Shown one piece after another: positions 1 to 8,256 of a stretch of DNA of 27,530 bases. The notes beneath the pieces are model-generated. The model was not told where the DNA came from. It was given only the letters and a program-made list of their open reading frames with translations, and made no database searches. The translations under genes and the position numbers were made by a program. Every line of letters starts with the position of its first letter. The first letter of the stretch is position 1. Source of the stretch: CAZPAH01 sp964584495 (lineage in GTDB: Bacteria; Krumholzibacteriota; Krumholzibacteriia; Krumholzibacteriales; Krumholzibacteriaceae); NCBI GenBank assembly GCA_964584495.1, contig CAZPAH010000026.1:1-27530 (forward strand). The letters are read 5' to 3'.

Positions 1-694
1 TGCTTTTACCCCTTCCCTTCCCCATCACCCTTCCGCCGACGTGTACCTCCACCAGGAAGAGCTTGTCGTGCTCCGGGCCCGTAGTGGATTTGACCCTGTA
101 TTTGGGATATCCCTTGTACTTCCGTTGAGTCCACTCCTGGAGGTGACTCTTATAGTTGATATGGTCCGTGTGCTCGATGATCTCGTCGACGTCGTTCAGG
201 ATCAGCTCCTCGATAAAATCGCGGGCCGGCTCGAGACCTCCGTCCATATAGATAGCTCCGATAACCGCTTCGAGCACGGCCGTTTGGATCGAATCCTTGC
301 CGTGAACGCCCCCCCTGTGCGCGTTCTCGCTGAGAATTACGTGATCCTTGAGATTGATGATCTCCGCCTTTTTTGTCAGCACGTTCTGGCTCACGAGGAG
401 TGATTTTTTCTTGGTCAACTGACCCTCGTCCTCATCGGGGAAATTCCTTATCAGGAACTCGCTCGTCACCAGGGCAAGCACCGAATCTCCCAGGAATTCG
501 AGCCTCTCGTACGTTATCCCCACCTCTCCCGGTTTCAATTCTCCGAGGGTCGAACGGTGCGTCAGGGCTTCGGTCAACAGCGATTTATCCTCGAACTCGT
601 GCCCGATCTTTGATTCGAGAGAAGCGAACCGATCATATCCTTCCTTGCTCCGGGGTCGGAAGATCCCCTTCATTCTGCTAAATATTTTCAGCAT
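1..694 (-). CDS. rnc: Ribonuclease III, 3' end cut by window edge
   Basis: Double-strand-specific endoribonuclease that processes rRNA precursors and structured mRNAs in the cytoplasm. I translated the frame from the ATG at 694 to the window edge: 231 residues are visible and only roughly the last 10-20 of a normal RNase III are missing. The signature ERLEFLGDSVL is at residues 63-73, with the catalytic Glu66 and Asp70. The second conserved block (residues 134-150) ends in LEAVIGAIYMD and keeps Glu142, but the usual Asp three residues earlier is Ala139. A double-stranded RNA-binding domain starts near residue 180 (NYKSHLQEW) and runs off the edge. The gene follows the fabF stop by about 20 bases, so it is probably the distal gene of the fab operon. 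The start is uncertain: a second in-frame ATG lies at 673, and only a weak AGGA is seen upstream of 694. Confidence 0.95.
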   Translation of the reverse strand, partial: MLKIFSRMKGIFRPRSKEGYDRFASLESKIGHEFEDKSLLTEALTHRSTLGELKPGEVGITYERLEFLGDSVLALVTSEFLIRNFPDEDEGQLTKKKSLLVSQNVLTKKAEIINLKDHVILSENAHRGGVHGKDSIQTAVLEAVIGAIYMDGGLEPARDFIEELILNDVDEIIEHTDHINYKSHLQEWTQRKYKGYPKYRVKSTTGPEHDKLFLVEVHVGGRVMGKGRGKS

Positions 695-714
695 CTGGTT
701 GACCGGATCCTGTA

Positions 715-1956
715 CTACGAATCGTATCTTTTCAAAATCAGGCTGACATTATGTCCGCCGAATCCGAACGAATTGCTCAAAACGTGATTCAGTTCCTTCT
801 TTTCCGCGACGAGGGCCACGTGGTTCAACTTGCAATCCGGATCGACGTTTTCGAGGTTCGCCGTCGGGGGCATCGTCTGATTGCGGATGGCCATCACCGA
901 GATGATGAACTCCAGTCCCGCCGCCGCCCCCAGGAGATGCCCCGTCGTCGATTTTGTAGAACTGACCCGGGTCCCGTTATCGGCACCGAAGACGGATAAT
1001 ACCGCCTCGGATTCCGCCTTATCGTTATAGACGGTCGATGTCCCGTGCGCGTTGATATAATCGATATCCTCAGGCCGGAGACCAGCGTCTTTCAGGGCCA
1101 TCCTCATCGCCATCGCGGCTCCCTTGCCGCCCGGCACGGGGGACGTCATATGGTACGCATCGCCGCTCATCCCGGCCCCCACAAGCTCCGCGAAAATCTC
1201 CGCCCCCCTGGCTCTGGCATGCTCGAGCTCCTCGATCAGGACTATCGCCCCACCCTCCGCCATCACGAACCCGTCCCTGTCCTTGTCGAACGGTCTGCTC
1301 GCCCGGGCCGGGTCGTCGTTCCTGGTGGATAGTGCCTTCATGGAGCAGAATCCGCCCAACGCCATGGGAGACATCGTGGCCTCCGCCCCGCCGGTCAGCA
1401 CGGCCTCGGCGTAACCCTTCTGTATGGTGATGAAAGCCGTCGCGATCCCGTTCCCCCCCGAGGCGCAGGCCGATACGGTGCAGAAATTAGGCCCTTTCAA
1501 GCCGTACCGTATCGATACCATCCCGGAGGCCATGTCCGAGATCATCATCGGGATGAAGAAAGGACTGATCTTGGAAGGCCCCCTTTTCACTAGATTTTCG
1601 TGCTGGGTTTCGAATGTCTTGATCCCGCCAATACCGGAACCGATTATCGTCCCGAAATTCTCGCTGTCGAAATCCTTGCCGTCGAGATCCTTCATCGCTT
1701 CGCTCGACGCGGCCATGGCGAACTGGACGAAACGGTCCATCCTGCGTGAATCCTTCTTGTCGATATAATCGAGAGGATCGAAGTTCTTGACCTCTCCGCC
1801 GATCTGCGAGGAATATTCGCCTACATCGAACGCTGTTATCCTGTCGATACCGGTCTTCCCAGATGAAATATTCTCCCAACTCTCCTGAACCGTTTTCCCG
1901 TTGGGACATATCAATCCCATTCCGGTAACGACCACTCTCCTGTTCTTAGTGGACAC
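715..1956 (-). CDS. fabF: 3-oxoacyl-[acyl-carrier-protein] synthase II
   Basis: Condensing enzyme that elongates acyl-ACP with malonyl-ACP in type II fatty acid synthesis. The protein has 413 residues, the normal family length. The thiolase-fold catalytic triad is complete: nucleophile Cys164 in VSACASGG, His304 in NAHGTSTVYND and His340 in STTGHLLGAAAG. The start codon is GTG, with AGGGGG five bases upstream. It sits about 50 bases downstream of acpP and immediately before rnc, in the fab operon. No anomaly seen. The Cys-His-His triad separates it from FabH, which uses Cys-His-Asn. Confidence 0.98.
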   Translation of the reverse strand: MSTKNRRVVVTGMGLICPNGKTVQESWENISSGKTGIDRITAFDVGEYSSQIGGEVKNFDPLDYIDKKDSRRMDRFVQFAMAASSEAMKDLDGKDFDSENFGTIIGSGIGGIKTFETQHENLVKRGPSKISPFFIPMMISDMASGMVSIRYGLKGPNFCTVSACASGGNGIATAFITIQKGYAEAVLTGGAEATMSPMALGGFCSMKALSTRNDDPARASRPFDKDRDGFVMAEGGAIVLIEELEHARARGAEIFAELVGAGMSGDAYHMTSPVPGGKGAAMAMRMALKDAGLRPEDIDYINAHGTSTVYNDKAESEAVLSVFGADNGTRVSSTKSTTGHLLGAAAGLEFIISVMAIRNQTMPPTANLENVDPDCKLNHVALVAEKKELNHVLSNSFGFGGHNVSLILKRYDS

Positions 1957-2004
1957 TTTATCCCCCTGATCTCTTCCTATTTTTCAAGACGGATCCGTGC
2001 GCGA

Positions 2005-2241
2005 CTATTCAGTCACATGAGCCTTGATATACTCTATCGCTTCCCCGACCTTGGTTATCTTCTCCGCTTCGTCATCCGGAATCTCCACTCCGAACTCTTC
2101 CTCCAGCGCCATCACGAGTTCCACTGTGTCGAGAGAATCTGCGCCGAGGTCATCGATAAAAGAAGCCTCCGGGATGATCTGGTCCTGGTTGACCGACAGC
2201 TGATCCTCGACTACCTTCTTCACTCTTTCTTCGACTGTCAT
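2005..2241 (-). CDS. acpP: Acyl carrier protein
   Basis: Small acidic carrier that holds the growing acyl chain on a 4'-phosphopantetheine arm. It has 78 residues. The attachment serine is Ser36 in the GADSLDTVELVM motif, followed by the usual acidic helix. I chose the ATG at 2241 because AGGAGGT lies 10 bases upstream. A TTG 21 bases further upstream would add seven residues, but the ribosome site falls inside that extension, so it is unlikely. It lies between fabG and fabF, the standard position. Confidence 0.97.
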   Translation of the reverse strand: MTVEERVKKVVEDQLSVNQDQIIPEASFIDDLGADSLDTVELVMALEEEFGVEIPDDEAEKITKVGEAIEYIKAHVTE

Positions 2242-2270
2242 GGAGCTACACACCTCCTGCAAAACATGCC

Positions 2271-3017
2271 CTAAGCCATTACCATGCCGCCGTCACAGTT
2301 GATTACCTGTCCCGTGACGTAACTGCCCAGCCCGGAAACGAGGAAGAGCACGATATTGGCGACATCGTTGCCCGTCCCGAATTTGCCGAGTGGAATTAGA
2401 CGGCGCATTCCATCCTGCCTCTCCTGCGAAAGGCCAGCTGTCATCGCCGTTTCTATGAAACCGGGAGCGATGGCGTTCGCCGTGATCCCTCTCGGGGCCA
2501 GCTCCTTCGCTATCGATTTCGTGAATCCGATTATCCCCGCCTTGCTGGCGGCGTAGTTACTCTGCCCCGCATTCCCCATCTGACCTATCACGGATGCTAT
2601 GTTGACTATCCTGCCGGAGCGTTTACGGAACATCTGTTTCGATACTGCCCTCGTCATGTTGAACGTGCCGGTCAGATTCACGTCAATGACGCTTTTCCAC
2701 TCATCCTGCCCCATGCGCAGCATGAGATTGTCCCTGGTGATTCCGGCGTTGTTCACCAGGATATCGATCCGATCCTTCCATTCGAGAATCCTGCCTACCG
2801 CTTCCTGCACTTTCTCGTAATCCACGATGTTGCATTCCAGCGCTATCCCGTCGCGTCCCAGCTCGCCCAGCATCGATACGGTCTCCTTTGCCCCATCGAT
2901 CGCGACATCGATTACGGCCACGTCGACACCGTGACGGCCGAGGGCGATGGAAATGTCCCTGCCGATTCCGCGTCCCGCGCCCGTTACTACGGCAATTTTT
3001 CCTTTCAGATCTTTCAT
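2271..3017 (-). CDS. fabG: 3-oxoacyl-[acyl-carrier-protein] reductase
   Basis: NADPH-dependent short-chain dehydrogenase that performs the first reduction in each fatty acid elongation cycle. It has 248 residues from the ATG at 3017. The cofactor motif TGAGRGIG is at residues 12-19, NNAG at 89-92, Asn114, and the catalytic Ser142, Tyr155 and Lys159 (YAASK). An AGGA lies eight bases before the chosen ATG; a TTG at 3038 has no better site. It sits between fabD and acpP with short gaps, consistent with one transcript. Length, motifs and context all agree with FabG rather than another SDR. Confidence 0.97.
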   Translation of the reverse strand: MKDLKGKIAVVTGAGRGIGRDISIALGRHGVDVAVIDVAIDGAKETVSMLGELGRDGIALECNIVDYEKVQEAVGRILEWKDRIDILVNNAGITRDNLMLRMGQDEWKSVIDVNLTGTFNMTRAVSKQMFRKRSGRIVNIASVIGQMGNAGQSNYAASKAGIIGFTKSIAKELAPRGITANAIAPGFIETAMTAGLSQERQDGMRRLIPLGKFGTGNDVANIVLFLVSGLGSYVTGQVINCDGGMVMA

Positions 3018-3065
3018 TTCGACTGTCCTGTATATCAAAATCCGCCGACTGCGTAAAGCATTAGT

Positions 3066-4010
3066 TTATTCGACGGCCGCGGCCGGCACGATGCTCTTTC
3101 TGATCTCGTCGGAGGTTCCGACCGTCATGACCGGCCTACGCTTCTCTATCCTCTTCATCAATCCGGACAGGACCCTTCCGGGACCGGCTTCGATGATCTC
3201 CCCTTCCCATTTCTCGACGAGCAGCCTCATCGAGTCGGACCACAGAACCGGGCTGGTAAGCTGCCTGGATAGGGCTTCGATTACATCGTCCCTATCCCTG
3301 ACGATCGCGGCTCCCGCGTTGCAAATGACATCGATCCGGGCATCGTCGAACCGGAAGGTCCTGATATACTCGACAAGGTCATCTTGAGCCGGAGCGACGA
3401 GCGGCGAGTGGAATGCGCCGCTTACATTGAGCCTTACCACCTTTTTCGCCCCGCGTTCCCCGGCGAGGGTCATCGCCCTCTCCACGGCTTCGATATCCCC
3501 CGATATCACTATTTGGCCCGGTGAATTGATATTCGCCAGAACCGCCACAGTCCCACCTGTGCTCGCGCCGGAGCAAACCTCCTCGACGTCTTCCCTGTCC
3601 ATCCCTATGATGGCCGCCATGGTGCCCGGCTTGCTCAAGCCGGCATCGAACATCAGCTCCCCGCGTTTCCTAACTATCTTCAATCCGTCCATCGGGCTTA
3701 TCACCCCCGCCGCCACGAGGGCCGAGTACTCTCCGAGGCTGTGTCCGGCCGCAATGGACGGCTCCAGTCCCGCCTCCTCCTTCAACAGGCTCATCACGAC
3801 CAGGCTGTGAAGCAGTATAGCCGGCTGGGCGTTGCGCGTTTCCGTCAGAACCTGCTCGTCACCTTCGAACGAGAGCCTGGATATGGAGAATCCAAGCGTG
3901 TCGTCGGCCTGCTCGTATATTCTTGCGGCAAGCGGAAATTCTTCCGCAAGATCCTTTCCCATCCCGACGTACTGCGAACCCTGCCCGGGAAATATCATTG
4001 CTGTTTTCAT
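3066..4010 (-). CDS. fabD: Malonyl-CoA:ACP transacylase
   Basis: Loads malonate from CoA onto ACP, supplying the extender unit for fatty acid synthesis. The reading frame opens with the FPGQGSQ oxyanion-hole motif. The nucleophile is Ser92 in GHSLGEYSAL (numbered from the GTG at 4013), and the catalytic His202 is in SGAFHSP. I prefer the ATG at 4010, which has AGGAG seven bases upstream, over the GTG directly before it; the difference is one residue, giving 314 residues. An 80-base gap with two GC-rich inverted repeats separates it from fabH upstream, whereas the fabD-fabG gap is short. Confidence 0.97.
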   Translation of the reverse strand: MKTAMIFPGQGSQYVGMGKDLAEEFPLAARIYEQADDTLGFSISRLSFEGDEQVLTETRNAQPAILLHSLVVMSLLKEEAGLEPSIAAGHSLGEYSALVAAGVISPMDGLKIVRKRGELMFDAGLSKPGTMAAIIGMDREDVEEVCSGASTGGTVAVLANINSPGQIVISGDIEAVERAMTLAGERGAKKVVRLNVSGAFHSPLVAPAQDDLVEYIRTFRFDDARIDVICNAGAAIVRDRDDVIEALSRQLTSPVLWSDSMRLLVEKWEGEIIEAGPGRVLSGLMKRIEKRRPVMTVGTSDEIRKSIVPAAAVE

Positions 4011-4035
4011 CACGATTCTCCTGGTTGAGACCCCA

Positions 4036-4057
4036 CCGCCCGCTTCCTCCCGGGCGG
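4036..4057 (-). repeat. GC-rich hairpin in the fabH-fabD gap
   Basis: CCGCCCG at 4036-4042 and CGGGCGG at 4051-4057 form a perfect 7-bp stem around an 8-base loop. No T-tract follows on the minus strand, so it is not a standard terminator. It could be an RNA-processing or attenuation element, or only a consequence of GC-rich spacer DNA. Confidence 0.4.
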
Positions 4058-4064
4058 CGGTTCC

Positions 4065-4082
4065 CGGCCCCCGTCAGGGCCG
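4065..4082 (-). repeat. Second hairpin just after the fabH stop
   Basis: CGGCCC at 4065-4070 pairs with GGGCCG at 4077-4082 around a 6-base loop. It lies about 11 bases past the fabH stop codon and next to the 7-bp hairpin at 4036-4057. No U-rich tail is present on either strand. Confidence 0.35.
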
Positions 4083-4093
4083 TTCCCTCGCCG

Positions 4094-5092
4094 TCAATAC
4101 CTGAAGAGGACCGATCCCCAGGTCAATCCGCCTCCGAATGCGACCATGATAACCAGATCGCCTTTCTTGAGCCCGCCCCTCTCGTAGAGCTCGCCGAGGG
4201 CGATCGGGATGCTGGCGGACGAAGTGTTGCCAATCCTGTCTATATTTACCACTACCTGCTCTTTTTCCAGTTTCAGCCTCTTCCTCACACCCTCGATGAT
4301 CCTGATATTCGCCTGATGGGGTATGAGATAATCCAGGTCGGCCGCCGTCAAACCGGCATCGTGAAGCGTTTTGTTGGCGGCTCCCACCATCGCCCTGACT
4401 GCGACCTTGAAGAGACCGTCCCCCTTCATCTTCACGTATTGAAGCCTCTCTTTGAGCCTCTCCTCGTTCAAGGGGTATCTCGAACCTCCGCCAGGCAGGT
4501 AGAGAAGCTCGCCGAGCGATCCATCGCTCTGCATCGATGTGGCGAGTATCCCTTCCCCGGGAGGACCCTCCTCGATTACAACCGCCCCCGCCCCGTCTCC
4601 GAACAGAACGCAGGTGGTCCGGTCCTCCCAGTCGATAATCCTCGACAGGGTCTCGACTCCGCCCACCAGGACCCGCCTGGCTTTTCCGGTGGCGACCATC
4701 GAATGCGCGATCGATACGGCGTATATGAATCCCGAGCAGGCGGCGCTGATATCGAAGGCCGAAGCTTTCTTGGCGCCGAGCATATCCTGCACGATGCACC
4801 CGGTCGACGGAAGAGCCATGTCGGGCGTAACCGTCCCGATAATGATCATGTCGAGATCGGAGGCCTTTATACCGGCATCCTTGATCGCCGAATTGGCGGC
4901 CTTGAAGACAAGGTCGCTCGAGGCCTCGTTATCGGCCGCGATCCTGCGCTCCCTGATACCGCTTCTCGTTACTATCCACTCATCCGATGTGTCGACCATC
5001 TTTTCCAGATCGAAGTTCGTCAGAACCTTTTCGGGCACGTAATATCCCAACCCGGTTATCCTGGCGCCACCCGGTGCGGTCTTACCTGTCAC
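4094..5092 (-). CDS. fabH: 3-oxoacyl-[acyl-carrier-protein] synthase III
   Basis: Initiating condensing enzyme that joins an acyl-CoA primer to malonyl-ACP. It has 332 residues. The catalytic triad Cys119 (SAACSGF), His259 (IPHQANIR) and Asn289 (GNTSSAS) is complete and diagnostic for FabH. The start is GTG at 5092, overlapping the plsX stop as GTGA, with GGAGG 10 bases upstream, so translation is probably coupled to plsX. The primer preference (acetyl or branched-chain) cannot be read from the sequence. Confidence 0.98.
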   Translation of the reverse strand: MTGKTAPGGARITGLGYYVPEKVLTNFDLEKMVDTSDEWIVTRSGIRERRIAADNEASSDLVFKAANSAIKDAGIKASDLDMIIIGTVTPDMALPSTGCIVQDMLGAKKASAFDISAACSGFIYAVSIAHSMVATGKARRVLVGGVETLSRIIDWEDRTTCVLFGDGAGAVVIEEGPPGEGILATSMQSDGSLGELLYLPGGGSRYPLNEERLKERLQYVKMKGDGLFKVAVRAMVGAANKTLHDAGLTAADLDYLIPHQANIRIIEGVRKRLKLEKEQVVVNIDRIGNTSSASIPIALGELYERGGLKKGDLVIMVAFGGGLTWGSVLFRY

Positions 5093-6090
5093 TGGTTGAT
5101 AGCCTCCGTTCTGGATTTGATCCTGTCATTGATCCCGTTACTTATGAATCGCTCCGCGGCGAAGACCGCATTCTTAATCGCCTTTGACGAAGAGGTTCCA
5201 TGGCCGATGATAGTCACGCCGTCGACTCCGAGAAGCGGCATGCCGCCGTACTCGGCATAGTCGAGGGTCCTCTTCATCTTCGAGAAGACGGGTCTCATCA
5301 GCAGCGCCCCCGCCTTGGCCGAAACGCTACCCGCGATCCCCTCCCTGATCAAGTTGTTTATATAATAAATGATGCTTTCGGTAAACTTTAAAACCACGTT
5401 TCCTACGAACCCGTCGGTAACCACCACATCGACCGTTTCCGAGAATATATCCCTTCCCTCGACATTACCCACGAAATTGAGTCCGCTCTCCTTCAGCAGA
5501 AGGTGCGTTTCCTTGGAGAGCTCGTTCCCCTTCGACTGCTCTTCGCCTATGTTTAGAAGACCTATGCGGGGGTTCTTACGGCCGAGATAGGTTTCCACGT
5601 AGACCTCTCCCATAAGTGCGAACTGCACCAGGTGCTTCGGGAGGCAATCGGAGTTGGCCCCGCCATCGAGCAGAACGGTTCCCCCGTTCTTCGTCGGAAA
5701 GAGTATCGCGATGGCGGGCCTGTCGATCCCCGGAATCCTCCTGAGGGACAGCAGGGACGATGCGACTACGGCACCGGTGCTCCCGGCGCTGACGACCGCC
5801 TGTACGTTGCCTTCCTTGTGCAGCCTTGTCGCCACGACTATCGAGGAATTCTTCTTCCGCCTTATCGCCGCGGCCGGTGACTCGGACATTCCCACCGTCT
5901 CGGGGGCGTCCACTATTTCGACATGTTCCTTCGAAAAACCTTTTTTCTCGATGTACCGTTCGATCAAGCCGGCAGGTCCGACGAGGACGATATCGAAACG
6001 CCCCTTGGCCTCGCGAATCGCTTCGATCGCACCTTCAATTATCTCCTGGGGGGCCTTATCACCGCCCATGGCATCAAGGGCTATTCTCAT
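5089..6090 (-). CDS. plsX: Phosphate acyltransferase PlsX
   Basis: Makes acyl-phosphate from acyl-ACP, feeding the PlsY acyltransferase at the start of phospholipid synthesis; a peripheral membrane enzyme. From the ATG at 6090 it has 333 residues, the normal length, and opens with the family signature MRIALDAMGGD. A typical GSTGA motif follows around residue 100. GGAG lies five bases before this ATG. An upstream start at 6141 would add 17 residues without family similarity and is rejected. It lies between rpmF and fabH, the common bacterial order, and overlaps fabH by four bases. Confidence 0.97.
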   Translation of the reverse strand: MRIALDAMGGDKAPQEIIEGAIEAIREAKGRFDIVLVGPAGLIERYIEKKGFSKEHVEIVDAPETVGMSESPAAAIRRKKNSSIVVATRLHKEGNVQAVVSAGSTGAVVASSLLSLRRIPGIDRPAIAILFPTKNGGTVLLDGGANSDCLPKHLVQFALMGEVYVETYLGRKNPRIGLLNIGEEQSKGNELSKETHLLLKESGLNFVGNVEGRDIFSETVDVVVTDGFVGNVVLKFTESIIYYINNLIREGIAGSVSAKAGALLMRPVFSKMKRTLDYAEYGGMPLLGVDGVTIIGHGTSSSKAIKNAVFAAERFISNGINDRIKSRTEAINQ

Positions 6091-6174
6091 AACAACTCCA
6101 GCGTGAGCCGGCCAAGAAGATGCGGATCCATCCGGCCTCACACATGTCTGCTTGTCCGCGGCTCAATATCGATC

Positions 6175-6363
6175 CTAGCCTTCTTCCGTTTCCGGCTTGA
6201 TGACCTCGCGGCCCGCGTAGAAACCGCAGTTCGGACATACCTTGTGAGGCTGTTTGGGCTGATGGCAATGAGGGCACTTAGCCAGTGCCGGGCTCGATGC
6301 CTTCCAGTGGGTTCGACGTTTGTTCTTTTTCGCTTTCGATGTTCTCTTCTTAGGAACTGCCAT
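6175..6363 (-). CDS. rpmF: 50S ribosomal protein L32
   Basis: Small basic protein of the large ribosomal subunit. It has 62 residues and begins with the invariant MAVPKKRTSKAKK. It carries a four-cysteine zinc ribbon, Cys30, Cys33, Cys43 and Cys46 (CPHC and CPNC), so it is the zinc-binding form. GGAGGAG lies five bases before the ATG. The yceD-rpmF-plsX neighbourhood is a well-known arrangement linking ribosome and lipid synthesis. Confidence 0.98.
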   Translation of the reverse strand: MAVPKKRTSKAKKNKRRTHWKASSPALAKCPHCHQPKQPHKVCPNCGFYAGREVIKPETEEG

Positions 6364-6390
6364 AACTACTCCTCCCGATTCCGGGAATAT

Positions 6391-6909
6391 TCAATCTTCA
6401 TCCTGCTCATTCAACAATTTTTTCAGAGGCCCCCACCTGGGGTCCGCCTTCCTGAGCTCGCACCGGCACGGTTCCAGGTTGAGGTTCGCCCCGCACCCGG
6501 GACAAATCCCGCGGCATTCCGGACCGCAGAGATACTTGATCGGAAGCTCGAGCAGCACCGCTTCCTTGACGCGTGGAAAGATATCGTAGCAGTACTCGCC
6601 GGCATTCGTCAGGACGATAAAATCGTCCTTAGTGAGATCGCCTGGCATCTGCACATTTTCACCGCGCTGGAAAACGAGCTGGAAACTCGTATCTATCTCA
6701 TACTCGAACGGTTCAAGGCATCTACTGCATATCGCTTTCACGACGCCTTTTACCGGGGCCTCCAGAATGTAACGGTTGCCGATCCGGGAGACGGCCGCAA
6801 CTACCGTTACCCGGCAGTCCGTGCCGCTCTCCTCGCGGCTGCTGATCCTGAACCGTTGGCTCAGCGTAAACGTCTCCCGGTCCTCCACATGACCGAGATC
6901 AATTTCCAT
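6391..6909 (-). CDS. yceD: YceD family protein (DUF177)
   Basis: DUF177 protein, linked in other bacteria and in plastids to 23S rRNA accumulation or maturation; the biochemical role is not settled. From the ATG at 6909 it has 172 residues. CSRCLEPF at residues 61-68 is the family motif, and a second cysteine group (Cys128, Cys132, Cys136, Cys139, ending CPGCG) suggests bound zinc. An ATG at 6930 would add seven residues, but it has no close ribosome site, whereas AAGGA lies 10 bases before 6909. It stands directly before rpmF, the classical pairing. Confidence 0.88.
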   Translation of the reverse strand: MEIDLGHVEDRETFTLSQRFRISSREESGTDCRVTVVAAVSRIGNRYILEAPVKGVVKAICSRCLEPFEYEIDTSFQLVFQRGENVQMPGDLTKDDFIVLTNAGEYCYDIFPRVKEAVLLELPIKYLCGPECRGICPGCGANLNLEPCRCELRKADPRWGPLKKLLNEQDED

Positions 6910-6942
6910 TCTTGGAAAATCCTTTTCCATGAAGCGTTTATA

Positions 6943-7347
6943 TTAATCTCCGGGAAATACGATAGCAAGCTCTTTTTCCGCCGATTCCGGCGAATCCGAA
7001 GCGTGCACGGCGTTCATCTGCAGCGAAGTCCCGTACATGTACCTGATCGTTCCGGGCCTCGCCTCGGATGGATTCGTGGCGCCGACCAGCTCGCGGAGCA
7101 GCTTAACCGCATTTTCCTTCTTAAGTTCCAAACCTACAACCCGTCCCGACGTGATGTACTTCACAAGGTCTTCGAAAAAAGGCTTCCCCCTGTGAATCGA
7201 GTAGAACTCCTCCGCCTTATTGGTATCGAAGGAGAACTGCTTCATCCTGCTGATACTGAAACCGTTCTTAAGCAGCAGATCTATTATCTCCCCCTGCTTT
7301 AGATTCTCCACAGCTTCCGGCTTGATCATTATGAATGTCTTTTCCAA
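6943..7347 (-). CDS. ndk: Nucleoside diphosphate kinase
   Basis: Transfers the gamma-phosphate between nucleoside triphosphates and diphosphates through a phosphohistidine. It has 134 residues. The signature NAVHASDSPESA contains the phosphorylated His115, and GATNPSEARPGTIR and the N-terminal FIMIKPEAV are typical. The start codon is TTG at 7347, with GGAGG five bases upstream; no better start exists because the family sequence begins there. It follows sucD by about 15 bases and precedes yceD by a short gap, so it probably belongs to the same transcript. Confidence 0.97.
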   Translation of the reverse strand: MEKTFIMIKPEAVENLKQGEIIDLLLKNGFSISRMKQFSFDTNKAEEFYSIHRGKPFFEDLVKYITSGRVVGLELKKENAVKLLRELVGATNPSEARPGTIRYMYGTSLQMNAVHASDSPESAEKELAIVFPGD

Positions 7348-7362
7348 ATCGACCTCCAGTCA

Positions 7363-8235
7363 TCAGGCCAAGAGAGATCCGACCAGCTCGGCGATCTCGG
7401 CCGGTGTCGAGGCCACCTTGACCCCGACCGCCTCGAACGCGGCTACCTTCTCGGCCGCCGTGCCGGTCCCCCCCGTAACTATGGCCCCCGCATGTCCCAT
7501 ACGTTTTCCCGGAGGTGCGGTCCTTCCGGCGATGAATGCGGCGACTTTCTTGGGATATCCGTTTTTTATCAGATCGGCGGCGAGCTCCTCGTCGTTTCCC
7601 CCGATCTCTCCTATAAGCACGACCGCCTCCGTCTCGTCATCGGCGGCGAAGAGATCCATGGCGTCGAGAAGATTCGTTCCGACTATCGGATCTCCGCCTA
7701 TACCGAGACAGGTCGACTGGCCGATCCCCTTCTGGGTCATGTGATATACAACCTCGTAAGTTAATGTGCCGCTTCTAGAAACGACCCCCACTTTACCCTC
7801 CATGTGAATATCGCCCGGCATGATTCCCACCTTCGCCTTGCCAGGAGAGATGACGCCGGGGCTGTTGGGGCCTATGACCCTGGTGCCTCTTTCGCGGATA
7901 TAGGGAAGTATCCCCACCATCTCCTTGACGGGAATCCCTTCGGAGATGCAGACCACAAGCTCGATCCCCGCCTCCGAAGCCTCGCATATGGCGTCGGCGG
8001 CGAACGAGGCTGGTACATAAATCACGCTCGTATTGGCTCCAGTGCTCTTGACCGCCTCTTCCATCGAATCGAAAACGGGAACTCCGTCCGCGGTTTTGCT
8101 CCCGCCCTTGCCCGGGGTCACCCCGCCGACGACATTAGTGCCGTAAGCGACCATCTGGCCGGCATGGAACGATCCATCCCTGCCGGTGATCCCCTGGACG
8201 ATCAACTTCGTATCTTTATCTACAAGAATACTCAA
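7363..8235 (-). CDS. sucD: Succinyl-CoA synthetase, alpha subunit
   Basis: CoA-binding, phosphohistidine-carrying subunit of the TCA-cycle enzyme that interconverts succinyl-CoA and succinate with substrate-level phosphorylation. It has 290 residues and begins with the conserved MSILVDKDTKLIVQGITG. The active-site His248 is in GKRMGHAGAIV. The start is TTG at 8235 with AAGGAAG six bases upstream; the family N-terminus confirms it. It lies 21 bases after sucC. Confidence 0.97.
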   Translation of the reverse strand: MSILVDKDTKLIVQGITGRDGSFHAGQMVAYGTNVVGGVTPGKGGSKTADGVPVFDSMEEAVKSTGANTSVIYVPASFAADAICEASEAGIELVVCISEGIPVKEMVGILPYIRERGTRVIGPNSPGVISPGKAKVGIMPGDIHMEGKVGVVSRSGTLTYEVVYHMTQKGIGQSTCLGIGGDPIVGTNLLDAMDLFAADDETEAVVLIGEIGGNDEELAADLIKNGYPKKVAAFIAGRTAPPGKRMGHAGAIVTGGTGTAAEKVAAFEAVGVKVASTPAEIAELVGSLLA

Positions 8236-8256
8236 GACTCTCTTCCTTTCCGAGGA

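Noticed and set aside
3923..5260. 445-codon plus-strand open frame
   Set aside because: Antisense to fabD-fabH-plsX, whose active-site motifs are complete. Open frames opposite GC-rich genes are common, and the product has no recognisable motif.
5923..7302. 459-codon plus-strand open frame
   Set aside because: It crosses the antisense of plsX, rpmF, yceD and ndk, four well-supported genes, and shows no motif.
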